From positions 3,100,001-3,164,000 of the forward strand of contig JAWNGF010000004.1 in NCBI GenBank assembly GCA_037039685.1: a stretch of 64,000 nucleotides of DNA. The letters are read 5' to 3'. The notes under the pieces were generated by a model that saw only the letters and a program-made list of their open reading frames with translations, was not told the origin of the DNA and did not search any database. Shown here one piece after another: positions 1-8,872 of the stretch (position 1 is its first letter; each line of letters begins with the position of its first letter). The position numbers were made by a program, and so were the translations under genes. This DNA is from Ceratobasidium sp. AG-K. Its lineage: Eukaryota > Basidiomycota > Agaricomycetes > Cantharellales > Ceratobasidiaceae.

Positions 1-2168
1 GAATCAAAATGTGGTCTAGTAAGCCTGGGAGCTGTTCCTGCAGGTCCTGGAGGTCCAGGGGGACCAGGAGGACCTACTAGATAGTAGTAATTCCCACCAC
101 CAGGAGGACCAGGGGGACCAGGAGGACCACCACCTTGTCTACCCTGTGGAGGAATTGGAGGAATTGAAGGACCACCATTCCCATTAGGGGGACCACCATT
201 GCCTCCAGGAGGACCACCATTACCTCCAGGGGGACCACCATTACCTCCAGGGGGACCATATGGGTCACCATTGCCTCCAGGAGGATTAGGAGGATTCCCA
301 CCATTGCCTGAACCACCATTGCCTGGGTTTCCTCCTTGATCAGAAGGACCAGCTCCAGGTGGTCCACCATGGTGCCAATAGGGTGGATTCCTAGGTTGAT
401 CAGGAGGAGTTCTCTGACTTCCTTCATGGTTACTTAGGTCTTTACCATCCTTAAGGTCTGGTTGTTTGGTGGCAATCATGCCAGTAGCATGTTGATTCAA
501 CCTTTCTATATGTCCATATTGATTGTACCTTATGGGAGATGGCTGAAGAATCTCAGCAGTTTCTCCTTCCTCCAAGGGAGCTCTGGACCTATGTCTAGGC
601 CTTCTAAGAGTATCATTAGAGTAAGGATCAACTACAACAGGTGCAGCAGTTACTTCCACAGGTGCAACACTAGGCTGAGTATTAGTAGGTTGTAGTATAC
701 TACTAACTTTGGGTCCTAATTGAGAAACTACTGCAGTAGGAGGTTGGGTTAAAGCAGGTGGAGGAGAAGACAGAGTACCTCCTATCATATTGGAGAGCCT
801 TCTTCCCATCACTCTTCCTGATCCAACTTTAGGTCTACTAGGAGTCTCAGGTATTGTTTCTTCCTCAATAGGTTTCATGGAATCCTTATTGAAGAAGGAA
901 AAGCTCAATGGTTGGGAAACCATTCCTGATTTTCTAGGACCTATTCCAGTAGTACTATTTCCAGGTAGGCCAAATGCAGTATTAGTAGCAGGGCCTAGTA
1001 CTGAAACTTGAGGATTAGAAGATTGACCAAGTTGTTGCATTAGCCCAGGTGTAAACTGAGCTCCTCCAACAAATGGAGTACTCCTGAGGGGAGTAACCAT
1101 TGGTATGGGACTTTTTCTAATCTCATTGTCTTCAGGACTATTAGACCTAGTCTTGATAAAACCAAAAGCACCAGATTTGCGCCTATGGTAATACCTTGGA
1201 ACCAGAGAAGGTGTCATAGTAGTTACTGGATCTTCAGACTCTTGCCTGAGAGCAAGGGGGTTAGGATTAGTAACTACTGCTTCAGCAGCTTCTCTAGCTC
1301 TAGGAGCATATATGGGGAACTGGTCAAAGTCTGTGGAATTATGTGACAACACAGTTTCCATGTGACCTTGAATAGCTTTGCTCTTACCTTTATCCTCATT
1401 CCTTCTTAATTCCCTGTAAATGTAAGCCAAAAAGCGCTCCACTTCATCCCTATAAACTACAGCAGCTATTTCATGCTGAGCTTTATTGAATGTAGTGTAA
1501 GTCTCTGTTGCAGGGTAGGAAGGAACTTCAGGATGGTCCACTTCATCTTCTGGAATCTCCCTTTGACAGTGCTGCCTATACAGAACCTTCAGATCTCTTT
1601 TAAAAGATCCATGTAGTGTATGATTAAAATCCATAACTACATCTTGAGAAGGGTTGTGTATCCATTTAGGAGCAAATACACAAAAGGTATCCAGAGTCTG
1701 AAGATAAGAGGCTGCCCATTTTCTTCCTTGAATTGATAGATAAATGTTATGCTCATGAGGAATTGGACTTTTAGAATAAATCTTCCAGCCAATAGCCCTA
1801 GCTAGCTTCCTTCTATCATTGATATCACTATACTGGCGCACAGTATTAGTGAGTTGAGCAGTAGCAGGAGTATATATAAGTCTCCTTCTATCAGACTCAG
1901 ATAGTGCAGTAAATGAGGTGGAGGCCATAGGCAGATAGGGCATTAATGAGTACATGTAGTCCTCATCAGCTTCAATCTCTTGCCAGTTAAGACTCCAATC
2001 AGACTGAGCATCATGGGCTGACCACCTATTTCTTTGAGGAAGATAGGAGGGTCCAGCAGTAGGGGTTCTAGGTCCTTGTTGTGACACTGAGTCTAGAGGA
2101 GTAACCTCCTCTTCAGCAGCAACAGTCCTAGATTCATGTAAGGAGGTGCTAGAATTAGAACTAGACAT
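1..2168 (-). CDS. Gag-like protein of LTR retrotransposon 1, cut by window edge
   Basis: An uninterrupted minus-strand frame starts at ATG 2168 (MSSSNSSTSL) and stays open to base 1, so about 722 codons are visible and the C-terminus lies outside. The N-terminal half is a mixed helical region expected for a capsid-like Gag. The C-terminal third (minus-strand bases about 430 to 1) is low complexity with Gly-Asn-Gly-Gly-Pro-Pro tandem repeats. It lies just downstream of an LTR and primer-binding site in the same orientation, which supports the retroelement assignment. No zinc knuckle or pol is in view. The stretch is almost free of CpG although the ORF has no stop. Gag identity rests on position and composition, not on a recognised catalytic motif. 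Confidence 0.7.
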   Translation of the reverse strand, partial: MSSSNSSTSLHESRTVAAEEEVTPLDSVSQQGPRTPTAGPSYLPQRNRWSAHDAQSDWSLNWQEIEADEDYMYSLMPYLPMASTSFTALSESDRRRLIYTPATAQLTNTVRQYSDINDRRKLARAIGWKIYSKSPIPHEHNIYLSIQGRKWAASYLQTLDTFCVFAPKWIHNPSQDVVMDFNHTLHGSFKRDLKVLYRQHCQREIPEDEVDHPEVPSYPATETYTTFNKAQHEIAAVVYRDEVERFLAYIYRELRRNEDKGKSKAIQGHMETVLSHNSTDFDQFPIYAPRAREAAEAVVTNPNPLALRQESEDPVTTMTPSLVPRYYHRRKSGAFGFIKTRSNSPEDNEIRKSPIPMVTPLRSTPFVGGAQFTPGLMQQLGQSSNPQVSVLGPATNTAFGLPGNSTTGIGPRKSGMVSQPLSFSFFNKDSMKPIEEETIPETPSRPKVGSGRVMGRRLSNMIGGTLSSPPPALTQPPTAVVSQLGPKVSSILQPTNTQPSVAPVEVTAAPVVVDPYSNDTLRRPRHRSRAPLEEGETAEILQPSPIRYNQYGHIERLNQHATGMIATKQPDLKDGKDLSNHEGSQRTPPDQPRNPPYWHHGGPPGAGPSDQGGNPGNGGSGNGGNPPNPPGGNGDPYGPPGGNGGPPGGNGGPPGGNGGPPNGNGGPSIPPIPPQGRQGGGPPGPPGPPGGGNYYYLVGPPGPPGPPGPAGTAPRLTRPHFD

Positions 2169-2230
2169 CTCTTAAGCACAGTATAGGTGTTGGGTAGTAA
2201 TCCAATATATGTAGCAACAAAGATTACTAC

Positions 2231-2247
2231 CTGGGTCGCTTCACCAA
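2231..2247 (-). promoter_or_regulatory. Putative primer-binding site of LTR element 1
   Basis: Read on the minus strand, the bases directly after the LTR end are T then TGGTGAAGCGACCCAG. A PBS starting TGG pairs with the CCA end of a tRNA and normally begins within a base or two of the LTR, as here. The matching tRNA was not identified. Confidence 0.55.
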
Positions 2248-3001
2248 TGTTATATATCTGAGAGTTGCAGCTACTTGTATGTACAAGAGATATAACTACA
2301 GAATACACACAGTGGAACAATATAAAGTAATGTCTCAGTAGTCTGAGATGCTCTCAGTAAGTAAAGCAATCTAGTTGCACACTTAATGGAATTGATACTA
2401 AGCTTTCCTACTGTAGAGTGTATGTACACTAGTAATAGAAAGAGCAGGAGTACTGAGCTCAGGTTCCCTTAGCTATTAAATGTCACTGTTTCACACTCCT
2501 AGTTGCAATGAACTAAGTATGTACTAATCTTAGGCTATTCCCTAAATGCCTTCCTTGTTCTTACTTGTAAAAGCACTATAAGACGTCTGCAACCTTTCCT
2601 CTATAATAGGTACTCAGGAGATCCTTTTCTTTAGGCTAACAAATACTGTTTGAGGCACACAACAATAATGGGGGAAATCACACAGCCAAGCCAAAGCACA
2701 ACAGATGTAGAGTGAGTTGAGGATGGAGGGCTCTTAGAGGGCATGTATTTATACCCTAGAGGCCTCAGAACACTAGTCATCTGGTTGTGGCTATCATTGG
2801 GGGCATCTACCAATGATAGGAGGGGTGGATGAACACTGATGCCTTGATGACTAGCATTCATGGAGTCAGAGTGCTTTGGTTGGCTGGAACATATATTATG
2901 AGTCATCTAACTAATTGCTCCAGTCAAGTAACTATACTAAATCACTATCTACAAGCTATGCAGCTCTCAAGATCTGGTGGCTGCTGAAATGAGTCATTTC
3001 A
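2248..3001 (-). repeat. 5' LTR of retrotransposon 1
   Basis: Read on the minus strand, the segment begins TGAAATGACTCATTTCA and ends ATATATAACA, giving TG...CA termini over about 754 bp. It contains a TATAAATA box (plus-strand positions 2746-2753) about 250 bp inside, is followed by a PBS-like sequence, and sits just upstream of the Gag start. The outer end is itself a near-perfect palindrome (2983-3003). The 3' LTR partner would lie left of the window, so the ends are inferred from motifs rather than from a repeat match. Confidence 0.6.
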
Positions 3002-3420
3002 GCACCTTGACAAGCCACGAGACATATCGCGGGAAATAGCCGGTCAATTCACATGAAATAAGTGCGATCGGCTGAATTGGAAGCTTGCGAGTCAGTCGCA
3101 AGTTTAAGCTAAGCGAACGGATCAGTATTGGTGGAGATACAAGTATAACAATGTATCTCTCCCTAAGCGCCAAAGACAATAAACTTAGACATTTCATATC
3201 TTTATGAAATCCCCGCATATAGAGACGCAAAAGACAGTGAATTAAAGCTACTAGAGAGTACTACATATCGACATAAAGAAGTAGCACAAAGTAGCGTTCA
3301 AGAGGGAGTAAAGACAGTTACAAAACTGCATACATGCAAACAAGCAGAAAAGTCGCCACAAGCATAGGTTTGGATTTCAGTATGTTATTCCTATGACAGA
3401 ATGTCAGTATCCATAACATA
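3002..3420. other. Spacer between two LTR elements, rich in inverted repeats
   Basis: No ORF of note. It holds short perfect inverted repeats: CTTGCGA/TCGCAAG around 3085-3105, GAGATACA/TGTATCTC around 3135-3160, and the hairpin at 3380-3421. It does not resemble the 3' LTR of the downstream element, so it is not that element's 5' LTR. It could be a remnant of another mobile element. Confidence 0.4.
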
Positions 3421-3421
3421 C
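3380..3421. repeat. Imperfect hairpin at the gag truncation point
   Basis: GTATGTTAT at 3380-3388 is the exact inverse of ATAACATAC at 3413-3421. Inside it TGACA and TGTCA flank a 3-base loop. The outer arm ends exactly where homology to gag begins. Confidence 0.6.
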
Positions 3422-4128
3422 GTCTAGGCGATCAATACACTTCCGGCAAAGAAAGGATCCGCGAAGCTCTAGCCAACTTCAAGTCTGAGAACAAAGCTGC
3501 CACCCACTGGGCACAAGTACTCTTACGATCGCTTAACCAAGGAGGAAACAACCAAAATCTGGTCTCATGGGAGAGTTTCAAAGGACACTTCATGGAACAG
3601 TTCAGCGACCCTAACAAGAAAGCTAAAGCCGAATCGGACATCCAAAAATGCAAACAAACCAACTTGGTAGCAAACTATGCTTCGGAATTCCGATACCTTC
3701 TGGTAGACGTAAATTGGGGACAGGAAGCCCTGATCAACCAATTCAAGGAAGGGTTGAAGTCTGAGGTCAAAACCGAGCTAGCTCGTTTTGAACTAACCCT
3801 GATCAATGAAGATGGGACAGAACGAGAACTTTCTCTTGACCGGTGGATCTCAATCGCAATCTCTATCGACCAGAAATTGCAACAAATCAAGACCTCTACT
3901 GGGAAGAAAGCAGCCCAACCAACCGCTAGCGGACAATCCTCTACACAACGACTACCTGATGAAGTATACAAAGCAAGGATAGCAAGCAACCGCTGCTTGA
4001 AATGCGGGCAGGAAGGACACTGTTCATTCAAATGTCCGTCCAAGGAATGGATAACAACGGAACCTAACATTAAAGGAAGGGAGGCAACAATTACGGAAGA
4101 CTCGGGAAAAGAAGGGGTCTCCCTCTAA
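3421..4128 (+). pseudogene. 5'-truncated gag of Ty3/gypsy element 2
   Basis: Reading in the frame that ends at TAA 4126-4128, Gag-like sequence (RLGDQYTSGKERIREAL...) is continuous from base 3421, but an in-frame TGA at 3394-3396 lies just upstream and no suitable ATG precedes it. The first internal ATG is 3592. The frame covers the retrotransposon Gag domain and ends in one CCHC zinc knuckle (CLKCGQEGHCSFKC) around 3994-4035. The N-terminal part of Gag and the 5' LTR are missing, replaced by unrelated sequence. The downstream pol is intact, so this copy is probably defective in transcription but could be mobilised in trans. Confidence 0.75.
4104..4110 (+). promoter_or_regulatory. Putative -1 ribosomal frameshift site between gag and pol
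   Basis: GGGAAAA sits in the gag frame as G GGA AAA, matching the X XXY YYZ slippery rule. Slipping back one base enters the pol frame, which is open from 4074. Seven bases downstream TCTCC (4118-4122) can pair with GGAGA (4137-4141), a possible stimulatory stem. pol has no ATG of its own near its start, so frameshifting would explain its expression. Confidence 0.55.
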
Positions 4129-7100
4129 CTGTGTGTGGAGAGGCCAAAAAACCGGCAACGGAAACAATGTACTTTAGAGCAACAAATGAGTCAACCATTG
4201 TTTACGCAAACGTTGCCAGAATCACAGAACTTATCCCAACTCTCATCGATTCTGGAGCATCTAGAAATTTCTTGGACATCTCCTGGGCTCAATCCAACAA
4301 TATTCCTCTCATAGAACTATCCACTCAGAGAAAAGTAATCGGTATCCAAGGGAAGGAACTTTCTCACCAAATACGCTTCAAAGCTAAGCTGGAACTAGAC
4401 GTGGAAGGAAGAACCTTCAAACAAGTCTTCTTTGCTATGCCTACTGGGGAAACTAAGCTTATCCTAGGACTGGAATGGTTAGAAGAAGCAAACCCGGTCA
4501 TCAACTGGAAAACGAAGCACATATCGTGGCGGCCAGAACCCATCCAAGCAAAAGCGGCCTCCATAGACGACCTACCCGAGGAATTCAAGGAATTTGCCAA
4601 TGTCTTCAGTGAAGAGAAGTTCAAAAGGATCCCAGATCATCAGCCATACGATTGCGCCATCAACTTCAAGGAAGGAGCTGAACTGCCGAAACCGGCCAGG
4701 CCTATCCCACTCTCTCCAGCAGAGTCAATTGCACTAAGAGAATACTTGGATGAAGAAATCGCAGCAGGAAAGATTCGACCAAGCAAGTCACCCATTGCAT
4801 CACCTTGTTTCTTTGTCAAAAAACCTGTTGATCAAAAAAATCCAGGGGCAGTACACCAACTACGACTTGTTCAAGACCTCAGAGGAGTAAATGCCATTAC
4901 AAAGGATGACAGATTCCCAATGCCTCTAATGGAAGATCTCCTGGATAAAATCCAGGACGCAAAAATTTTCTCCAAAATTGATCTACGCATGGGTTTCAAC
5001 AATATCAGAATTAGGGAAGGCGACGAATGGAAAACAGCTTTCAGAACAAAAGAAGGACTGTTCGAATACGTTGTCATGCCTTTTGGACTAAAAAACGCGC
5101 CCGCCATCTTCCAGAGATATATGAATCACATTTTCCATGATCTTATCCATGTATGTGTCATAGTTTACATTGACGACATCCTAGTATTCTCTAAGGACAG
5201 AAGCCAACATACCGTGGATGTCAGAAGAGTACTAAAAATCTTACTGGAGGAAAATCTTTTCGCGAAGCTTCCAAAATGCGAATTCTTTGTCACCAAATTG
5301 ACATACACTGGACTTGGAATCAGCGATTCGGGCATCTCTATGGACGAAGAAAAGGTCAAGGCAATAAAAGAATGGAAGGAACCAAGAACAGTCAAGCAGG
5401 TCCAAGCATTCCTAGGATTCGCAAATTTCTACCGAAGATTTGTACCAAATTTCAGCCGATTAGCAAAACCCCTGACAACCTTGACAAGAAAGGAGAACAA
5501 ATGGGAATGGGGAGACAATCAGCAGGAAGCATTTGAAGCCCTAAAAGCAGAAATCAGCAAGGAACCCACTCTACGCCATCCAAATCCTGACAAACCTTTC
5601 TTCTTGGAAACAGACGCAAGTGGGGTAGCAATGGGGGCAATCCTGTCGCAAAGGCAAGATGATGGCTACCTACACCCTATTGCTTTTCTTTCAAAATCAT
5701 TCAACGAGGCTCAATTCAACTACGACGTCCACGATAAAGAACTTATGGCAATTATAGAATCTTTAACACATTGGAGACAATACCTCAAAGGAACAAAGGA
5801 CCCTATCACCATCTACACCAATCATAGGAACCTACAGTTCTGGAAGGAAGCAAGAACTTTCAACCGACGACACGCAAGATGGCACCAATTGCTTGCTTCC
5901 TATAACTTTGACATCATATACCGCCCTGGAATCCTGTCATCTAAGCCGGACCTATTGTCTAGACAATCAGACCATGAAGACACCCCCACACCTGAACAGG
6001 TTATGATAGCTGTCGAAAAATTCAAGGGATTTATGGGACAAGTAGACACAGACATCATAGAAACTATCAGGGAAGCACAAGAAACAGACAAAGGGTTGGC
6101 ACAAATCATAAAAATCTGCAAATCAAGGGAAACGCTACCAAAAACCCTACAACACAGTGCAAAAGATTATGATTTCAAGGAGGGACTATTATGGTTCAAA
6201 GGAAGGATTTACGTGCCAGAAGACAAGGAATCAAGGCTGGCCATCATGCGAGTTCACCACGACTCAAAAATTGCGGGTCATCAAGGACAAGCTAGAACTT
6301 TAGAACTAATATCGAGAAGATACTTCTGGCCGGGAATGAAGCAAAGCGTAAACAAATATGTGGAGTCCTGTGAAACTTGCCAACGGACAAAGGGATCAAA
6401 GTTGATAGTTCTGATCAAGCCTCTAGAGATTCCAAAAGGACCATGGGAAGACATAGCGTTTGACTTCGTAGTGAAATTACCAAAATCAAAAGGAGCAGAT
6501 AGCATCTTGGTAGTGGTGGATCAATTCTCAAGAATGGCGCATTTCATACCCTGCAAAGAATCTCACACGGCAAGCGACCTTGCAAACCTTTTTGTCACAA
6601 ATGTTTGGAAACTACACGGATTTCCAAAAAGCACGATCTCTGACCAAGGGACTACTTTCAACTCCAAACTCATGAAAGCCATTTATGAGAAAATTGGAAC
6701 TATCCCAGGTTTCAGCACTGCCTACCACCCCCAAACTGATGGAATAACAGAGAGAATCAATCAATGGATGGAAGGCTGGCTACGATCATTTGTCAACTAC
6801 CGACAGGATGACTGGGCGGACTTGTTGCCTATTGCGGAATTCAGTTATAATCTACAGAAGAACCGCGTAACAGGTAGTTCCCCTTTCGAAATTGTCTACG
6901 TCAGGGAACCACTGTGGAATATCTCAGCAGAAGAATCACAGGTTCTGGAAGCAAACAGCATCACAGAAAAATGGTGCAAAATCCACGACGAAGCAATTGC
7001 GTCAATGGAGAACCAAAGGCTCCCAGAAGAAGAACCAAGAAACGAATACAAGGAAGGAGATCTAGTATGGCTTTTGGGAAGGAACATTCAAACAAAAAGA

Positions 7101-8045
7101 CCTTCAAAAAAGCTGGATAACAAGAAACACGGGCCATTTGTTGTGAAGCAAAGGATAGGATCACACGCTTATGAGCTGACTTTGCCAACAACAATGAGGG
7201 TGCACCCTGTTTTCCACATCGACTTGCTCAGCCCTTATAAAGAAGACACAGAATTCAGCCGAAACCAACCCCGACCACCGCCGATCATAACGGAAGAAGG
7301 AGAAGAAGAATATGAAGTAGAGAAGATTCTGGACTGGAAAGAGACAAAGGACGGTCTTTTTTACAGGGTCAGATGGAAGGGTTATGGAAGTGAAGAAGAC
7401 ACAGAACAAAGAGCGGAAGATTTTGGTCACCTTTCAAAGATCATCAAGGACCTTCTATGCCAACACCCCGAAGCTCCCACGCCATCTAACTACGTCCCAG
7501 GAAAGTTAAAAGGCAGAGGGGGCGCAATTGATAGTGACATCTGCAAAACTTGCAACTACTCCAGAACACACTCTCAACTCTACTCTTTAAATCTTTTTTG
7601 CTCTCCACCATGCCTGCCGTCTCCTGTAACACCATCGCCAACAACCTCACCCGCGTCCTCAAGGGACCTGCCTTTGCCACGGCAAGGATCCTTGACTCCG
7701 GGGCCGCCCGCTACATCTTCAAGAGGTCGCAACAAAGCTTGGGAAGAATGCACTTCAGAGCCTCGGACGACATCCTCCACTCGGACCTGGGGGAATTCCA
7801 GTGGGTCGGGAAAAAATGGCCGACACGAATGCAACTCCTGCGGAAGGACATATTTGTCTGCCGGGGGTGCGCCGCATTCCAGGTCTCGGAGGTTGTCCTC
7901 CTCTCCACGCACATGCTCAGAGTGGTCAAATGGGGACAAGAAGGAGCGTACTCAAGCGAGTGGGTACCAGGTTACAACGGAAGGCAGCCAACGCTCCGAC
8001 CTAGATGGAACAATGCCTGGGACGCCAACTACAAGAGGGACCTGA
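4104..8045 (+). CDS. pol: Ty3/gypsy Pol: protease, RT, RNase H, integrase, chromodomain
   Basis: One open frame of about 1,300 codons, lying -1 to gag. Domains in order: aspartic protease (LIDSGASRNFLD, near 4242), reverse transcriptase (YIDDILVF, near 5166), RNase H (LETDASG, near 5604), integrase zinc domain (HH...CETCQ, 6255-6390), integrase core with the ISDQGTTFNS aspartate (near 6640) and a downstream catalytic Glu (TERINQW), then a chromodomain (EYEVEKILDW...VRWKGYG, 7309-7395). Protein order integrase after RNase H places it in Ty3/gypsy, chromovirus type. After about 7520 the frame overlaps a separate ORF, and its Ser/Pro-rich tail may be incidental. The enzymes would copy element RNA into DNA and insert it; the chromodomain usually guides insertion to marked chromatin. 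Confidence 0.9.
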   Translation, partial: GKRRGLPLTVCGEAKKPATETMYFRATNESTIVYANVARITELIPTLIDSGASRNFLDISWAQSNNIPLIELSTQRKVIGIQGKELSHQIRFKAKLELDVEGRTFKQVFFAMPTGETKLILGLEWLEEANPVINWKTKHISWRPEPIQAKAASIDDLPEEFKEFANVFSEEKFKRIPDHQPYDCAINFKEGAELPKPARPIPLSPAESIALREYLDEEIAAGKIRPSKSPIASPCFFVKKPVDQKNPGAVHQLRLVQDLRGVNAITKDDRFPMPLMEDLLDKIQDAKIFSKIDLRMGFNNIRIREGDEWKTAFRTKEGLFEYVVMPFGLKNAPAIFQRYMNHIFHDLIHVCVIVYIDDILVFSKDRSQHTVDVRRVLKILLEENLFAKLPKCEFFVTKLTYTGLGISDSGISMDEEKVKAIKEWKEPRTVKQVQAFLGFANFYRRFVPNFSRLAKPLTTLTRKENKWEWGDNQQEAFEALKAEISKEPTLRHPNPDKPFFLETDASGVAMGAILSQRQDDGYLHPIAFLSKSFNEAQFNYDVHDKELMAIIESLTHWRQYLKGTKDPITIYTNHRNLQFWKEARTFNRRHARWHQLLASYNFDIIYRPGILSSKPDLLSRQSDHEDTPTPEQVMIAVEKFKGFMGQVDTDIIETIREAQETDKGLAQIIKICKSRETLPKTLQHSAKDYDFKEGLLWFKGRIYVPEDKESRLAIMRVHHDSKIAGHQGQARTLELISRRYFWPGMKQSVNKYVESCETCQRTKGSKLIVLIKPLEIPKGPWEDIAFDFVVKLPKSKGADSILVVVDQFSRMAHFIPCKESHTASDLANLFVTNVWKLHGFPKSTISDQGTTFNSKLMKAIYEKIGTIPGFSTAYHPQTDGITERINQWMEGWLRSFVNYRQDDWADLLPIAEFSYNLQKNRVTGSSPFEIVYVREPLWNISAEESQVLEANSITEKWCKIHDEAIASMENQRLPEEEPRNEYKEGDLVWLLGRNIQTKRPSKKLDNKKHGPFVVKQRIGSHAYELTLPTTMRVHPVFHIDLLSPYKEDTEFSRNQPRPPPIITEEGEEEYEVEKILDWKETKDGLFYRVRWKGYGSEEDTEQRAEDFGHLSKIIKDLLCQHPEAPTPSNYVPGKLKGRGGAIDSDICKTCNYSRTHSQLYSLNLFCSPPCLPSPVTPSPTTSPASSRDLPLPRQGSLTPGPPATSSRGRNKAWEECTSEPRTTSSTRTWGNSSGSGKNGRHECNSCGRTYLSAGGAPHSRSRRLSSSPRTCSEWSNGDKKERTQASGYQVTTEGSQRSDLDGTMPGTPTTRGT

Positions 8046-8374
8046 GCGACTGGAAGATGGAAAGGGGAAGGTACCAGAAAGAGAAGTTTGAATGGTCGCC
8101 AAACTGGTGGAAGTGGGAGGAGGCGGATGTGTCGGCATGGAAGGAGGCGGAACCTGATGTGCGACAATGGGATGAGGAGTTTGTGGAAACCCAGAAGAGG
8201 GTTTTGGACTGGTCCAAGGCGGACTGGACAAAGGAGGAGACTTGGGAGGAATGGGAGAAGTTCTCGGACGAACCGGGAAATACCGTGTTCAATCCCATCG
8301 ACCTGACCTTGGAAGAAGATGAAGGGCTTGAGGAGTATATGCTGAGGAAAGGGAAGGACTGCGTGGTGCAGTAA
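7610..8374 (+). CDS. Accessory Trp-rich ORF3 between pol and the 3' LTR
   Basis: A 254-codon frame begins at ATG 7610 in a good initiation context (CCACCATGCC), overlaps the end of pol in another frame and stops at 8374, 42 bp before the LTR. The C-terminal half is unusually rich in Trp and acidic/basic residues (spaced W.., WW.W, DW...DW, WEEWEKF). There is no signal peptide or membrane segment, so it is not an obvious envelope. I do not recognise the family. Conservation of length and frame inside the element suggests a real accessory gene; a captured host fragment is an alternative. Confidence 0.6.
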   Translation: MPAVSCNTIANNLTRVLKGPAFATARILDSGAARYIFKRSQQSLGRMHFRASDDILHSDLGEFQWVGKKWPTRMQLLRKDIFVCRGCAAFQVSEVVLLSTHMLRVVKWGQEGAYSSEWVPGYNGRQPTLRPRWNNAWDANYKRDLSDWKMERGRYQKEKFEWSPNWWKWEEADVSAWKEAEPDVRQWDEEFVETQKRVLDWSKADWTKEETWEEWEKFSDEPGNTVFNPIDLTLEEDEGLEEYMLRKGKDCVVQ

Positions 8375-8404
8375 GTCTGTTCAGGTCCCCCAAACGGACT
8401 CTTA

Positions 8405-8415
8405 GGGGGGAGTAA
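8405..8415 (+). other. Polypurine tract of element 2
   Basis: GGGGGGAGTAA sits directly before the TGTTGTGAGC start of the LTR. This is where plus-strand DNA synthesis is normally primed. Confidence 0.6.
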
Positions 8416-8872
8416 TGTTGTGAGCTAGCTCACTCCATCGGACTTGCCCGTTGCCGCGCCCTCCTGTCTTCCCTCTTTGTGTTACGTTCCCCGTTCTGTC
8501 TGCCGCGTTGCCACCTTCTTGTGGTTATACTGTTACATTGTGTAACGCGGCTGTGCTTTGTATGAGTCATGTCTGTTCATACAGCATGACTCACATGGAC
8601 ACTCCTGACTGGTTGACTGTTATGACTCTTGTGGCTGTGTCCTGTATGACTCGGCCTTGTCTTGTTTATATATAGAGGACCAACAAGCCTGGTGACCCCA
8701 GCTTGTTTTGTCTTGTCAAAACATCCCCTCTGAGTGACACTTAGAGCCACCCCTACCCTCAAGAGCCTACAGACGCTTAAGTGCGTTGCGGCTCAAGAGG
8801 TCACTTAGGTCTTAGTGCCGTCCACTCTCCATCGCGGCTCCTCTCATAGCCACCAAGAAGAAGCTTACGACA
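8416..8872 (+). repeat. 3' LTR of Ty3/gypsy element 2
   Basis: The segment starts TGTTGTGAGC after the polypurine tract and ends GCTTACGACA, an 8-of-10 inverted match, giving TG...CA ends over about 457 bp. A TATA box (TATATATAG, 8667-8675) lies inside. The 5' partner is missing because the left end of the element is truncated, so the right boundary rests on terminal symmetry only. Confidence 0.6.
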